From the NCBI GenBank assembly GCA_028095005.1, contig CM051461.1:167468144-167532143 (forward strand): DNA of 64,000 nt, in the 5' to 3' direction. This DNA is from Rhynchospora pubera. Lineage: Eukaryota > Streptophyta > Magnoliopsida > Poales > Cyperaceae. The notes beneath the pieces were generated by a model. The model was not told the origin of the DNA. It did no database searches and saw only the letters and a program-made list of their open reading frames with translations. Positions 35,983 through 47,049 of the stretch are shown here, piece by piece; positions within the stretch are counted from its first letter, which is position 1, and each line of letters opens with the position of its first letter. The position numbers were made by a program, and so were the translations under genes.

Positions 35983-38320
35983 ATCTTCTTTTTAATAAGT
36001 GGGGGTAATTAACTTTCCGTTATTTATTGTTAGCTGCAAAAAATAACAATATTTATTAGAGAAAACAATTATGAGAGAACACCCCACTTTTTATATGTTA
36101 GCTCCAGAGACCAAGTTGACCCAATCATGTTGGACAAACACTAGAATTTTTTTGGAGACAACTGTATAATCAGTCTGCTACAAAAGATTTGTCCGAAAAA
36201 TTATAATTTTGGTTATTCATATTTGGTGCTCCTTGATCAAACCTCTGTACGTAATAACCTAGGAGGTCTCTGAATTTTGACAAATTGCAATTTATCGCCT
36301 ATTTTGTCCTCTTCATAATTTTTTTTTAACAGTAATTCAATAATCGCCACTTACTTGCATTGAAAATTGAAAAGTCTTAACATTTTTGGCATTACTGAAT
36401 GCTTTGGTGCGCAACGTTGCACAAGAAACATTTGATAATTTATGTTGTTCAGTGTAGTGATAGTTCAAAAATTCTTGACCCTTGGTCTGTTTTTTGAAAG
36501 ACCGTTCTAAAATCCAGATCAGATCGATCTTTCAAAAAACTTTCGACGAACAAGGATCTAGAAGGGCCGGATTTTGAAAGGACCGGGTCTAATTTTTTTC
36601 AAAGACGGATATTGAAGGGCCAGATCCCATGTAGTCTTTCAATTGTCGAAATTATGAAGAGGACAAAATAGGCGCACCCGCACCGAATTCGCACCCGATA
36701 CCGATAATCCTCCGATACTCGTGTGATTCGCACCCGATAGTCCACGTGGCGAACCCGATTACTTTAATCCGTTTGACTAACCGATACTCGTATCAGGTGC
36801 GCCACGTGGCGAACCCGATTATTTTAAACTCCAACATATTACAAGTTTGGTGAATCTATTAATGAAAAATTAAATTTTTTATATAAGGGCACCAATTCTA
36901 AATTATGTTTAATGTTATTTATATATCATTAATTAAATATTTGATTGAAAAAATAAATAAATTAAAAAATTTCATATACACCAATTGTCATCATATGTAA
37001 AAAAGTGAAAATGTGTATATAATATCGCCCGCACTCGTATCGGAGATTTTTGAAAATTTTCGAATCGCCGCACCCACACCGCACTTGATACGGTTCTCGA
37101 ACTCGAATCTATACAACACAGCTATTTGATCATGATGGAATGATAGGGATTAAAAAACTATTAAAAATATTAAATGTTGGTATTATTTTAGAAGGACTAA
37201 AAAGACCAAGGATCTAGAATGGCCGGTCTAATATTTCAAAAAATAAATCCGTCTAACACGTCCCATCTCAACCCTGTCCGACCCGGCCCTTCTACCAAAT
37301 CCGTCAAGTCCGATCTTTTGAAATCCAGCCCGGCCCTTTTGCCTTTTCACTAGTTCTGTGTACTCCACAAAAAAAAAAAAAATGTTGTATCCCATCTGCA
37401 AATCAAACAACTGTGTACAGTCTACCATGAAGTAAATGTTGAGGCTAGAAACCCCAAATTGCAAATTTGATGAAGCCTAGTTAACTAAATTTATAATTGA
37501 AGCAGATCATTCTCCATTAGAAACAACAACTTGAGTTTCCTTTACTTTAAAAAAAATCTAATCTTTACTTTTTCATCTAGTAATTTTACTTATTATTTTA
37601 TTTAGTTTTAGAACAGTTACTAATATTTCTTTTTCGAGTGATTTATTTTAGCGCACTATGCAATTGATTTTTTTTTTATATGTATTATAATCGTTGGGCC
37701 GGTGGATTGAGTTAACCTATTACCTGGTAAAAATTAAGACCGAGGCTTCAAGACGCGGTCGTGGAGAAGTTTTTAACAAATGCAATTGACCAGTAAATGT
37801 ACTTAAATACAGAATTACAGATTAATATAATGACAATAAATTAGTAATTGAAAAGTTCTGAAAATTCTTGTTAACAACTGGGATAGTGAAATCCAGTTAA
37901 TCAAGTAAAAATGCTCGTATGCCCACAGGAAGTTTTTCTAAAATGATATTATGTCCTTCTAGACTCTAACGATATCTTTGTTTTATGTTTTTGATAAAGT
38001 ATACCATTGGGTTTGTTCATTCTTCAAGGTTGTTGACACTTTCATTCTTAGTATGTCGTTTTCTCAATATATCAAGTGAAAGTTATATGGAATGGATTAA
38101 CAGAATTCCAGGAATGTAAATGAATTGATGAAAATTGGTTGACATACCAAGGTGTCGCTTTCTTAGTATCCCCACCAGCCACCAGTGCATCGAGCTCACC
38201 ATCTTCCTTCATGATACATCATATATCCTTTGTTTTCTTTTTTTTTTGGTAAGCAGTCACTTTATTTAAATGAAACTCAAAATCTTATCGCAATAATAAC
38301 TTATATTATTTCATATGAAC
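35983..38320. other. Intergenic region with mixed repeats
   Basis: An inverted repeat (GCCTATTTTGTCCTCTTCAT at 36299 and its complement at 36655) encloses about 350 bp. Directly to its right is a block of repeated GCACCCGATA / CCACGTGGCGAACCCG motifs (36674-37095). A GGCCGG/AAGGATCTAGAA block is seen near both 36550 and 37210. No gene could be built. A strong-looking isolated splice donor on the minus strand near 38149 follows a 20-codon open stretch, too little to call. Confidence 0.4.
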
Positions 38321-38420
38321 GTGGTCTAGTGGCTTGGTGATAAGAACACTAGACTGACTTCTTCGATGTCAAAGGTTCAAACCACACATGTATCTTTAAT
38401 TTCAAAAAAGAAAGTAGAAT
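38321..38420 (+). mobile_element. SINE-like sequence
   Basis: GTGGTCTAGTGGCTTGGTGA (A-box-like) and AAAGGTTCAAACCACACATG (B-box-like) about 60 bp apart, similar to the SINE at 6535. No clear tail or target duplication, so it may be truncated. Confidence 0.5.
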
Positions 38421-38919
38421 GACAAAGACCTCCCACTTTTTTCAAAAAATAAAAAAAAATATTCCAAATGACGGACAGTGAAAACACAATTAACTATTTA
38501 TATACAGTTTACCCACAAAATTCAACGCTAACATTTGTTTTTAATGAATAAAAATGCTAATTGAAGAAAAAGGCTACCCCAGGAGTAGTAACAGAAGCAA
38601 AGTAACTTAATGGTCGGATTTGTATTAATTTACCAAAATTTTTATCATGAAAATAAAAAATTAAAGCATAATTCATCTATTAATTTTTAATTGCAGATAA
38701 TTTTTAACATGGGATATATCATTGTGAGAGAAACAATGGTAACCTCCATATCCCTCGAATTAATTAATAATATTGAAATGACTAGTCGGTTTAAAAACTA
38801 TGGCCGTGCGCAAAGTCAGCATGCTGGATAATAAACCTAATTTAAAATTTCAGCAAAAGTATTTTGATCTCTAAGAAAAATTCATTATTTAGGTCTTGGC
38901 TACATTATATATATATATA
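38421..38919. other. Intergenic AT-rich DNA
   Basis: Nothing recognised apart from a TA microsatellite at the right edge. Confidence 0.5.
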
Positions 38920-39324
38920 GAGAGAGAGAAAGCCTTCAATCAAAGCGCTTTGACCGGAGTCTCGGTTAAACCCCGTCAGATCTCAATTTTGAAAATTCAA
39001 ATGACCGATCCAAACCGTCAAATATGATCTCCATATTGAAATCTCCTTACAGACCAAAATTTTCATTTTTTTGAATTTTTTAAGCATTTTTTTCGAATTT
39101 TCAAAAATCGTTAATCTAATTAGTTCTGAACCCTACAAAAATTGCTGTTTTTGAAAATCCGAAAAAATACTTAAAAATTTCAAAAAAATGAAAATTTTGG
39201 TCGGCAAGGAGATTTCAATATGGAGATCATATTTGACGGTTCGGATCGGTCATTTGAACTTTCAAAATTGAGAACTGACGGGGTTTAACCGGGACTCCGG
39301 TCAAAGCGCTTTGATTGAATCCTT

Positions 39325-39347
<23 letters not shown>
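38920..39347. mobile_element. Palindromic MITE, family A copy 1 (GCGCTTTG ends)
   Basis: Near-perfect inverted repeat around about 39130. Ends run through a (GA)n/(CT)n tract, then CAATCAAAGCGCTTTGACCG. Inner arms hold CCGATCCAAACCGTC, ATGATCTCCATATTGAAATC and a T-rich part. Set in a (TA)n tract, which fits TA-targeting. Confidence 0.8.
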
Positions 39348-39363
<16 letters not shown>

Positions 39364-39370
39364 GTATATA

Positions 39371-39768
39371 GGATTGTTAAAATGCTATGCATAGCACGGA
39401 TACCCTTCGTGCTACGAATTCGTTCTTGAATTTCATGCTTCAAACAACCGATCCAAACAGTTCATTATCTTCTACATATTGAAATCTTATTAGAAACCAA
39501 ATTTTACATTTTTTTTAATTTTTTTACTATTTTTCTCAGATTTTTTAAAATCACTGTTATTGAAGGGTCCATAAGTTATTGATTAAGTATTTTAAAAAAT
39601 CTGAGAAAAATAGTAAAAAATTTTAAAAAATGTAAAACTGGGTTTCTAATGAGATTTCAATATGAAGAAGATAATGGACGGTTTGGATCGTTTGTTTGAA
39701 GCATGAAATTCAAGAACGAATCCGTAGCACGAAGGGCATCCGTGCTATGCATAGCATTTTAGCAATCC
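39371..39768. mobile_element. Palindromic MITE, family A copy 2 (GCTATGCATAGC ends)
   Basis: Same inner core as the neighbour (CCGATCCAAAC, TATTGAAATCT, AGAAACCAAATTTTACA) with different ends: GGATTGTTAAAATGCTATGC on the left and its complement on the right. Arms pair over about 190 bp. (TA)n on both sides. Confidence 0.8.
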
Positions 39769-39786
39769 TCTATATATATAGAGAGA

Positions 39787-40186
39787 GTTTTGCTATGGTG
39801 AGTTGCAACTCACCAAAGCGTCCGTGAGTCGCGCTTAAAATTCCGATATTTAGTTCAAAATTACCAATCCAAACTGTCTAATACGATCTCTCTATTGAAA
39901 TCTCTATGCAGACCAAATTTTATATTTTTTCAAAATTTTTAAGTATTTTTTTAAAATTTAAGAAAATTATTAATCTAATTATTTCTGAACCGTTCAAAAA
40001 CAACAGTTTTAAAAAATCTGAAATAAATATTTAAAAATTTTGAAAAAATATAAAATTTGGTATGCATGGAGATTTCAATAGGGAGATCGTATTAGACGGT
40101 TTGAATCAGTCATTTTCAACTAAATTTCAAAATTTTGAACGCGACTCACAGACGCTTTGGTGAGTTGCAACTCACCATAGGAAAAC
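39787..40186. mobile_element. Palindromic MITE, family A copy 3 (GAGTTGCAACTC ends)
   Basis: Third tandem member: ends GTTTTGCTATGGTGAGTTGC and complement, then the shared core (CCAATCCAAACTGTC, CGATCTCTCTATTGAAATC). A small palindrome GAGTTGCAACTC sits near each end. (TA)n follows, then CACTA E2 begins 93 bp later. Confidence 0.8.
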
Positions 40187-40279
40187 TATATATATATAGT
40201 GCCATCAAGAAAGTAATTATTAAAGATAACAATATAATTTAGTGTGTTTATGCATCTGAAAGTCACTTTTGGTTATATA

Positions 40280-40760
40280 CACTACGGGAAAAAGGACCTT
40301 CTGTAACGGCACTTCTGTAACGGTTTTTGAAATAACCGTTACAGAATAGTGAGGCATTACGCGGGAAAATTGGCGCCACAAATCTGTAACGGTTATTATG
40401 AAACAACCGTAATAACATTTCCGTCATGGTTAGGAAAGAAAATGCATCAACCTTCTGTAACGGTTGTTGGATAATAACCGTTACAGATTTATTATATTCT
40501 GTAACGGTTATTATCCAACAACCGTTACATATATGAAAAAAAAATATAAAATATCAACCATCTTCTGTAACGGTTATTAGTAAATAACCGTTACAGAAGG
40601 TTAACGTTTTTTTTTATTTTTTATTGATTTTGTAACGGTTATTTACTAAAAACCGTTACTGATATGGGACGAATTTTATTAATTATTTTATGATTCTGTA
40701 ACGGCTTTTTTTTATTTTTTATGATTCTGTAACGGTTATTTTTTAATAACCGTTACAGAA
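40280..40760. repeat. E2 subterminal palindrome array, 5' side
   Basis: Repeated palindromes CTGTAACGGTTATT..AATAACCGTTACAG with short loops, alternating with A/T-rich spacers. The motif shares only the TGTAACG part with that of E1. Confidence 0.92.
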
Positions 40761-41349
40761 AAGTTCTGTATTTAATTAGGTCTTCTTCCCCATCCCAACA
40801 AACTCACAGCTAGCGCCGCACTTAACTCTTTTCTGATCTTCTCATTTATTGCGATTTGTGGTGTCCTACTTCACTCCAAAAAAATAGCAAAAATTTTCTA
40901 AAAATTCTGAAAAAAATAATAATTAGAAAGAGAATAAGAAGGAGAGCAGATTTAAGGTAAAAAAATTAATTTTGAACCGTATTTTTTATTTTTACATTTT
41001 TTTCTTATTTATTTCGATTTTTTCATTAATTCATGGTTATTTTTGTTTTTTTTATATATTTTAAGATCTCATTGAATAGGAGAAGATCTTACATCGGCTG
41101 GATAAGTCGCACGATTCAACGGATCGGAAGTCACACGATTGAAAGTATATATTTTCATGAACTTCTCTTTTTTTAAATTATTTGCATTTCGTTAATAATT
41201 TGCATATATATATAGGCATGGATTTTGTATTGTCATATAGGAACCAAATACCGGAACTCAACTGAATTTAGGTCATTGCCCGTCCGAGATTAATCCCTAA
41301 TAATCCATTAGAGATTAATCTCGGATAGTACTCCCGGTCGGGAGTACTG

Positions 41350-41579
41350 CTCTTTGGATACGATCTGTCTCATTTAGGACAGCGAGTTGTACGTTAGATG
41401 CAATGTGTTGTCTGAGAAAAATTTGGCGGCATTTCCCTTGTGTTCCCACGGATACGTACGCACGAGCAATCGTGTGTTGGCCTATTCAGGGAACATAAGG
41501 GGAAATGCTGCCGAATTTTTCTCAGATAGCACATTGCATCTAAAGTACGCTCGCTAATGAGACAGAGTATCCAAAGAGC
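41350..41579. repeat. Inverted repeat ahead of E2 TNP2, conserved in E1
   Basis: Counterpart of 34146-34379: TCTGAGAAAAATTTGGCGGC against TTCTCAGATAGCACATTGC-side complement, with the CACGAGCAATCGTG centre. The flanks are also conserved: CCCGTCCGAGATTAATCC and the CCCGGTCGGGAGTACT palindrome at 41329-41347. Conservation of this non-coding block is about as high as that of TNP2 itself by eye. Confidence 0.85.
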
Positions 41580-41752
41580 GGGCTAGGATGGTGACCGGTC
41601 CGAAAACCTAATATGACAAATTGGTCCGAAACCCTAATAATTTGTATAAATTTTATTGTTCAGATGAATCAGACGTGGATGTACTCAAGTAATCGATGCT
41701 CGTCTACATTTTTGAGATGACTTGAAGAATTTATGGTTGTGCTAAAGAGAAT

Positions 41753-44700
41753 TTGAAAATGAAAGAAGATGATAAAATATATTGTCCTTGTCGTGTTTGT
41801 CAGAATTTGTTGAAGTGGTCTAATTTTGAAGAAGTGAAGGCTCATTTGATTATAAATGAATTTCAACCGGATTATAGTCGGTGGACACTCCATGGAGAGA
41901 ATGGGAGGGATAGTACTAGCACAAATGTATTGGATTCTGTGTATGAGGAAGAAAATGTATCATTGGATGATGAAATTGATGATGTCAATGTATTTGATGA
42001 TGAGAATGTAGATGATGATAGAAATGTAGATAACTCAGAATTTAATGCCGATTTAGATGAAATTGTGAACAATGTGGATGAAAATTTTGTTGATAATGTT
42101 GAAATTTTTGGTATGTTACGTGAAGAAGATAAAATAGCTTTATATCCTGGTTGTGAATTGTCAAAACTTAATGTTGTTTTCAAACTGTTCAATCTTAAAG
42201 CCAAAAATGGATGGAGTGATGCAAGTTTCACATCTTTGCTCAAACTATTACATAAAGAATTTCTTCCAAAAGATAACCAGTTGCCAGATTCAATTTATAA
42301 GGCTAAAAAGATGTTATGTCCTTTAAAAATTGGAGTTGAGAGAATTCATGCATGTCCAAATGACTGCATATTATTCCGGAATGAGTACGGAGACTTGCAT
42401 AAATGTCTAAAGTGTAATGCGTCACGGTATAAACTGAGGGACGATCAAATTGAAGATGAAGGTAGTAAGGGACCAGCTGCAAAAGTGGTGTTTTATCTAC
42501 CAATAATACCAAGATTCCAGCGGCTTTTCTCTAACGCGAAGGATGCCAAATTGTTAAGATGGCACGCAGACTGCAGGAAAAAAGGCGATGGCATGCTCAG
42601 ACACCCAGCAGACTCTCCAGATTGGATAAATATAGATAGGGAATTTGAAAATTTCGGCAGTGAACCTAGAAATTTGAGATTGGGTTTATGTACAGACGGG
42701 ATGAATTCTTACGGCAACATGAGTAGCCGGCAGACTACGTGGCCGGTCTTGTTGTGTATTTACAATCTTCCTCCCTGGCTATGCATGAAAAGGAGATACA
42801 TGATGATGCCCTTGTTGATTTCTGGTCCCAAGCAACCAGGTAATGATATAGATGTGTACTTGGATCCATTAATAGATGACCTTGGTGAATTGTGGCAGAA
42901 TGGAGTGAAAATATATGATGCACACTCTAGAAGTGAGTTTAACCTCCGTGCCATGATATTTTGCACAATCAATGATTTTCCTGCATACGGAAACCTGTCA
43001 GGGTATAGGAATAAAGGAGCGAAAGCGTGTCCTATTTGCATGGAAAACACCCATTTTGTGTACCTGAAAAACTCCAGAAAAAATGTTTACTTGGGACATC
43101 GGAGGTTTATTAAGAACCGCAATCACCCTTACCGTCGAGACAAGGAAAGGTTTGACGGTACTGTAGAAAAAGACATGGCCCCAATACCGTTATCCGGTTC
43201 AGGGGTGTATCGACAGGTGAAGGACATTAATATAAAATTTGGTAAGAAATTTGCAAATGAGATACCCAAGGGGATATGGAAGAAGAAGTCTATATTCTGG
43301 AATCTTGAATATTGGCAGAGTTTGGAGATTAGGCATTGCTTAGATGTGATGCACATAATAAAGAACATATGTGAAGCTTTGATTGGTTGCATGTTGGAAA
43401 TTCAAGGGAAAACTAAAGATGGCGTAAATGCGAGGAAGGATATGGTTGAAATGGGGATCCGGCAAGAACTAGCGGCACAAGACAAGGGAAAAAGCCGAAC
43501 TTGGCTGCCTGCAGCACAATTTAATTTATCAAAGCAAGAGAAAAAAAGCTTATTTGAATGCCTGAAATCTATTAAGGTTCCTACTGGTTATTCCTCGAAT
43601 ATATCAAGAAAGGTTTCTATTAAGGACAACAAATTACTTGGTATGAAGTCACATGATTATCACGTCCTACTGACCCAGTTACTTCCGGTCGTAATTCGAG
43701 GAATTCTAAGGGAAGAAGTGAGGAAAACCATCACTAAGTTGTGTTTTTTCTTTAATTCCATTTGCTCTAAAGTGATTGATCCGAATAGTTTGGACAAGTT
43801 ACAAGAAGGTGTTGTACTAACCCTATGTGAGCTGGAAATGTACTTTCCGCCATCGTTTTTTGACTCTATGGTGCATTTGACCATTCATTTAGTTAGAGAG
43901 ATAAAAATGTGTGGTCCCGTATTTCTACGATACATGTATCCTTTCGAAAGAGCCATGGGTCAATTGAAGGGGCTTGTTCGTAGCCGATCTAAACCAGAAG
44001 GAAGCATAGTGGAAGGATATGTGGCCGAGGAGGTTATTGAGTACTACACCGATTATTTACAGGATGTACAACCAATCGGTCTTCCAAAGTCTCGACATGA
44101 GGGTAGACTTGAAGGAAAAGGTTATACATTAACTTCCAATGTTCACCTTATTTAGCACAAATGTTCACTTAAAGCACAATATTTGTTCACCTTATTTAGC
44201 ACAAATGTTCACTTAAAGCACAATATTTGTTCACCTTATTTAGCACAAATGTTCACTTAAAGCACAATATTTGTTCACCTTATTTAGCACAAATGTTCAC
44301 CTTTCAGGTACAATTGGAGCTAGTACTCATATACCGGATCTTGCAATGAGAACCAAAGCACATATGAAAGTTCTCCAACATCTTGCTATTGTGGCGCCTT
44401 ACATCAATGAACATCTAATCGAGTTACGTGAACAATACCCTTCTTACGCCGAAAACTTGATTACCATAGAGCATGAAATAAAATTTGTCCAATGGCTAGA
44501 AGATAAAGTACAGTCCCAGTTGAAAGAAGGAACAGAGGTCGATGAAACCGTGAAATGGTTATCAAGACGTCCTGATTCCGTGGTCGAGACATACCAAGGG
44601 TATGACTTGAATGGATTTACCTGGTACACAAGGAAACATGATGGTAAAAGTTCCGTGCAAAATAGTGGAGTCACTGTTGTAGCTTTATCTAGTGATAATG

Positions 44701-45318
44701 TTAGGCCGGCTACTTATTATGGGTGGATCGAGGAGATTTGGGAACTAGATTACCTGAAATTTAAGATACCCTTATTCAAGTGTGCATGGATCGACAACGG
44801 TCACGGTGGAGTTAAAAAAGACAAGATGGGGTTTATAACTGTTGACTTCAATAAAAGGGCTTATCGAGACGATCCCTTTATACTTGCAAATAAGCAAGCA
44901 ATGCAAGTTTTTTACATTCAAGATCCGACGGATAAGAAAAGACATGTTGTGATTCAAGGTAAATGTTAATCTTATTTAAGTACAAATGTTCACCTTATTG
45001 AGTACAAATGTTCACCTTATTGAGTACAAATGTTCACCTTATTGAGTACAAACGTTCACCTTATTGAGTACAATGTTCACCTTATTGATTACAAATGTTC
45101 ATCTTATTTATTACTTGCCACTTTCAGGAAAAAGACGTATTGTCGGCGTTGGTGATGTCGTAGATGAAGAAGCATACGACCACTTCGAGGAAATACCTCC
45201 TTTTTCTATCGGTATCGACGATACATCACAGCCAGTATCGATCAGTTGTAGGCGTACAGATAACACCGAAGGCGTGTGGGTCGACACACGAAGGAAAAAA
45301 AAGAAAGTAGCTACATAA
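41753..45318 (+). CDS. E2 TNP2 transposase, N-terminally broken, three exons
   Basis: Exons 41753-44120, 44308-44958 and 45128-45318 join in phase to 1069 residues and align throughout with E1 TNP2: CPCRVCQN, CPNDC, LGLCTDGMNSYG, INDFPAYGNLSGY, CLDVMHIIKN, DUF4218, DUF4216. Compared with E1, the original start (ATGAATCAGACGTGGATG at 41664) is followed by an in-frame TGA at about 41718, a 1-bp loss in the GGTTTGTGG stretch and another TGA. The open frame therefore begins about 35 codons late and lacks the first part of the transposase-associated module. The first intron (44121-44307) has no counterpart in E1. Confidence 0.85.
44121..44307 (+). repeat. E2 TNP2 intron 1, 44-bp tandem repeats
   Basis: Nearly the whole 187-bp intron is 3.5 copies of a 44-bp unit, itself two 22-bp halves: CTTATTTAGCACAAATGTTC.. 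and TTAAAGCACAATATTTGTTC... . The donor is G|GTTATA and the acceptor TTTCAG|GT. E1 has uninterrupted coding sequence at this place. Confidence 0.9.
44959..45127 (+). repeat. E2 TNP2 intron 2, 22-bp tandem repeats
   Basis: About seven copies of CTTATTGAGTACAAATGTTC plus AC. The intron occupies the same place as E1's repeat-filled intron (30595-30940), with a matching donor CAAG|GTAAATGTT and acceptor AG|GAAAAAGACG. The core AAATGTTCAC is the same in both elements; the rest of the unit differs. Confidence 0.92.
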
Positions 45319-45644
45319 TAACATGTGAGTTACAAAAACTAATATAAATTATTCTTAACATATATGTGCTAAATTGTTATATATATTAATAGTTTTATTT
45401 TTATTTTTATTTTTTGCAGTTCATTAATTGGTGAAATTTAACATATATGTGCTAATTTATGAGCTAATTTATTTTTAATTTTTGTTTAACATTCTAAATT
45501 GTTGAATTTATTATTTAACATTTCAAAATTATTATTTGTTCTACTTAAAATTGTTCTAAATTAAACTTAAAATTGTTCTAAATTAAAGTTTAAAATTGTT
45601 GAACAGAAGGCTTACGAAAACAAACAAAAAGCAAAAAAAAAAAT

Positions 45645-45935
45645 TAAACTAATCTGTAACAGTTACTAGCTAATAACCGTTACAGAAGAGTTAAATCTGT
45701 AACGGTTATTAGCTAATAACCGTTACAGAATGTGATATATTTTAAAAACGTTTGATCTTCTGTAACGGTTATTAGATAATAACCGTTACAGACGATCATA
45801 TATATTAAAAACGTTTGATCTTCTGTAACGGTTATTAGCTAATAACCGTTACAGAAGATCATATATATTAAAAACGTTTGATCTTCTGTAACGGTTACTA
45901 GCTAATAACCGTTACAGAAGATCAAACGTTTTTTT
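45645..45935. repeat. Internal array of subterminal-type palindromes in E2
   Basis: Five palindromes of the kind TTCTGTAACGGTTATTAGCT..AATAACCGTTACAGAA, two of them extending to 44-bp perfect palindromes bounded by GATC. They are spaced by AAAACGTTTGATC-type linkers. The motif is that of the element's two ends, but the array lies in the middle, just ahead of the promoter-like region of the second gene. Confidence 0.9.
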
Positions 45936-46553
45936 AATATACACCATCTAGCCGCTGGTTCGTCACTTCTTTCCAAACTCGAAAACACTCTCAAGCTCTC
46001 GCTGTCTCTCCAAACCCTAGATCTCTCCCTCGCTAAGCTCTCCAAACCCTAGATCTCAAGCACTCGCGGCCTCTCTCAAGCACTCGCTGTCTCTCAAGCA
46101 CTCGCTGTCTCTCTCAAGCACTCGCTGTCTCTCTCAAACACTCGCCTCTTCCTCTCCCTCTCAGGTAATCCCTCTTCCCTCTCCCTCTCTGTCCCCCTCC
46201 CTCTCTGTCCCCCTCCCTCTCTGTCCCCTCTTCCTCTCTCCCTCACTGACTCCCCTCTTCCTCTCTGTCCCCTCTCCCTCTCTGTTCCCTTACGGATCTC
46301 TGCTCTCTCAACTCCGACAGCCACCTTTCCCTCTCTGCCCCCGACAGCACTCTCTCGAAGGTAAACCCCCTTTCTCTGAAATTTTAATTTGGGGTTGTTT
46401 TGCTTAATTTGGGGCTGTTTTGCTTAATTAGGGACTGAAATGCTTAATTTGCTTAATTATGATTAAATTAATTATTAGAATTGAATCAAATTATTAGAAT
46501 TGATTAATTATGATTAAATTAATTATTAGAATTGAATCAAATTATTAGAATAA
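45936..46553 (+). promoter_or_regulatory. Pyrimidine-rich promoter and leader of the E2 second gene cluster
   Basis: 46000-46330 is strongly CT-rich, with repeats of TCTCAAGCACTCGCTG and CTCCCTCTCTGTCCCC, resembling plant pyrimidine patches and leaders. A splice donor-like GAAG|GTAAAC at about 46360 would end a leader exon. Each of the three following ORFs is preceded within 10 bp by an AG that could be an acceptor. The antisense Arg/Glu-rich frame here is an artefact of the repeat. Confidence 0.5.
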
Positions 46554-46847
46554 ATGGACAAAGCCGAAGGTAGCAATCCTAAGGTGAATAAGGGAAAAAC
46601 TGTGACAAAGGACAAGAAAAATACAGATGTGACCAAGAAGGAGACGGAGACAAAGCCGGATACCAAGCCGAAGTTCGATGTCACTCGTCAGAGATATGTG
46701 CCTCAGTGGATGCGAGATAACCCTCTACCTAGGCGGTCTGTATCTGCTGTGAGGCGCTATTCAGTTGGTTGCGGACGAACAACTGCAGATGGGGAGGAGG
46801 GACCAGAGGAGGTGCCAGAGGAGATAGTGGAGGAAGAGAAGGAGTGA
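46554..46847 (+). CDS. Small charged protein, E2 accessory ORF 1
   Basis: 97 residues, not recognised. Starts MDKAEGSNPK, then a Lys/Thr-rich stretch, QRYVPQWMRDNPLP in the middle, an Arg-rich part and an acidic Glu-rich tail. No cysteine pattern, signal or membrane segment. The start is preceded by ATTAGAATAA, offering an acceptor AG. Its first residues resemble those of the next ORF (MEKGEGSNSK). E1 has no counterpart in the same place. Being open and having a regular composition supports a real protein, but it is short. Confidence 0.5.
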   Translation: MDKAEGSNPKVNKGKTVTKDKKNTDVTKKETETKPDTKPKFDVTRQRYVPQWMRDNPLPRRSVSAVRRYSVGCGRTTADGEEGPEEVPEEIVEEEKE

Positions 46848-47049
46848 AATTAGGGTTTAATAATTATCTATGCTATTTTGTATGAACATTGCTAAATGTG
46901 TAATTTTTGAACCTTAGGCTATTATCTATTTATCTAAATTATTGTCTATGATGTGTGAACCTTAATTTGTGTAAGAATTGATGTTTTATCTATGTTTTAA
47001 TTATTATCTCAATTATTTTGTAAGAATTTATTATCTCAATTAGGTAGTA

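Noticed and set aside
38150..38211. Short minus-strand exon-like stretch with a good donor
   Set aside because: About 20 codons only, with no second exon found.
46094..46324. Minus-strand Arg/Glu/Gly-rich frame
   Set aside because: Antisense reading of a CT-rich leader repeat.
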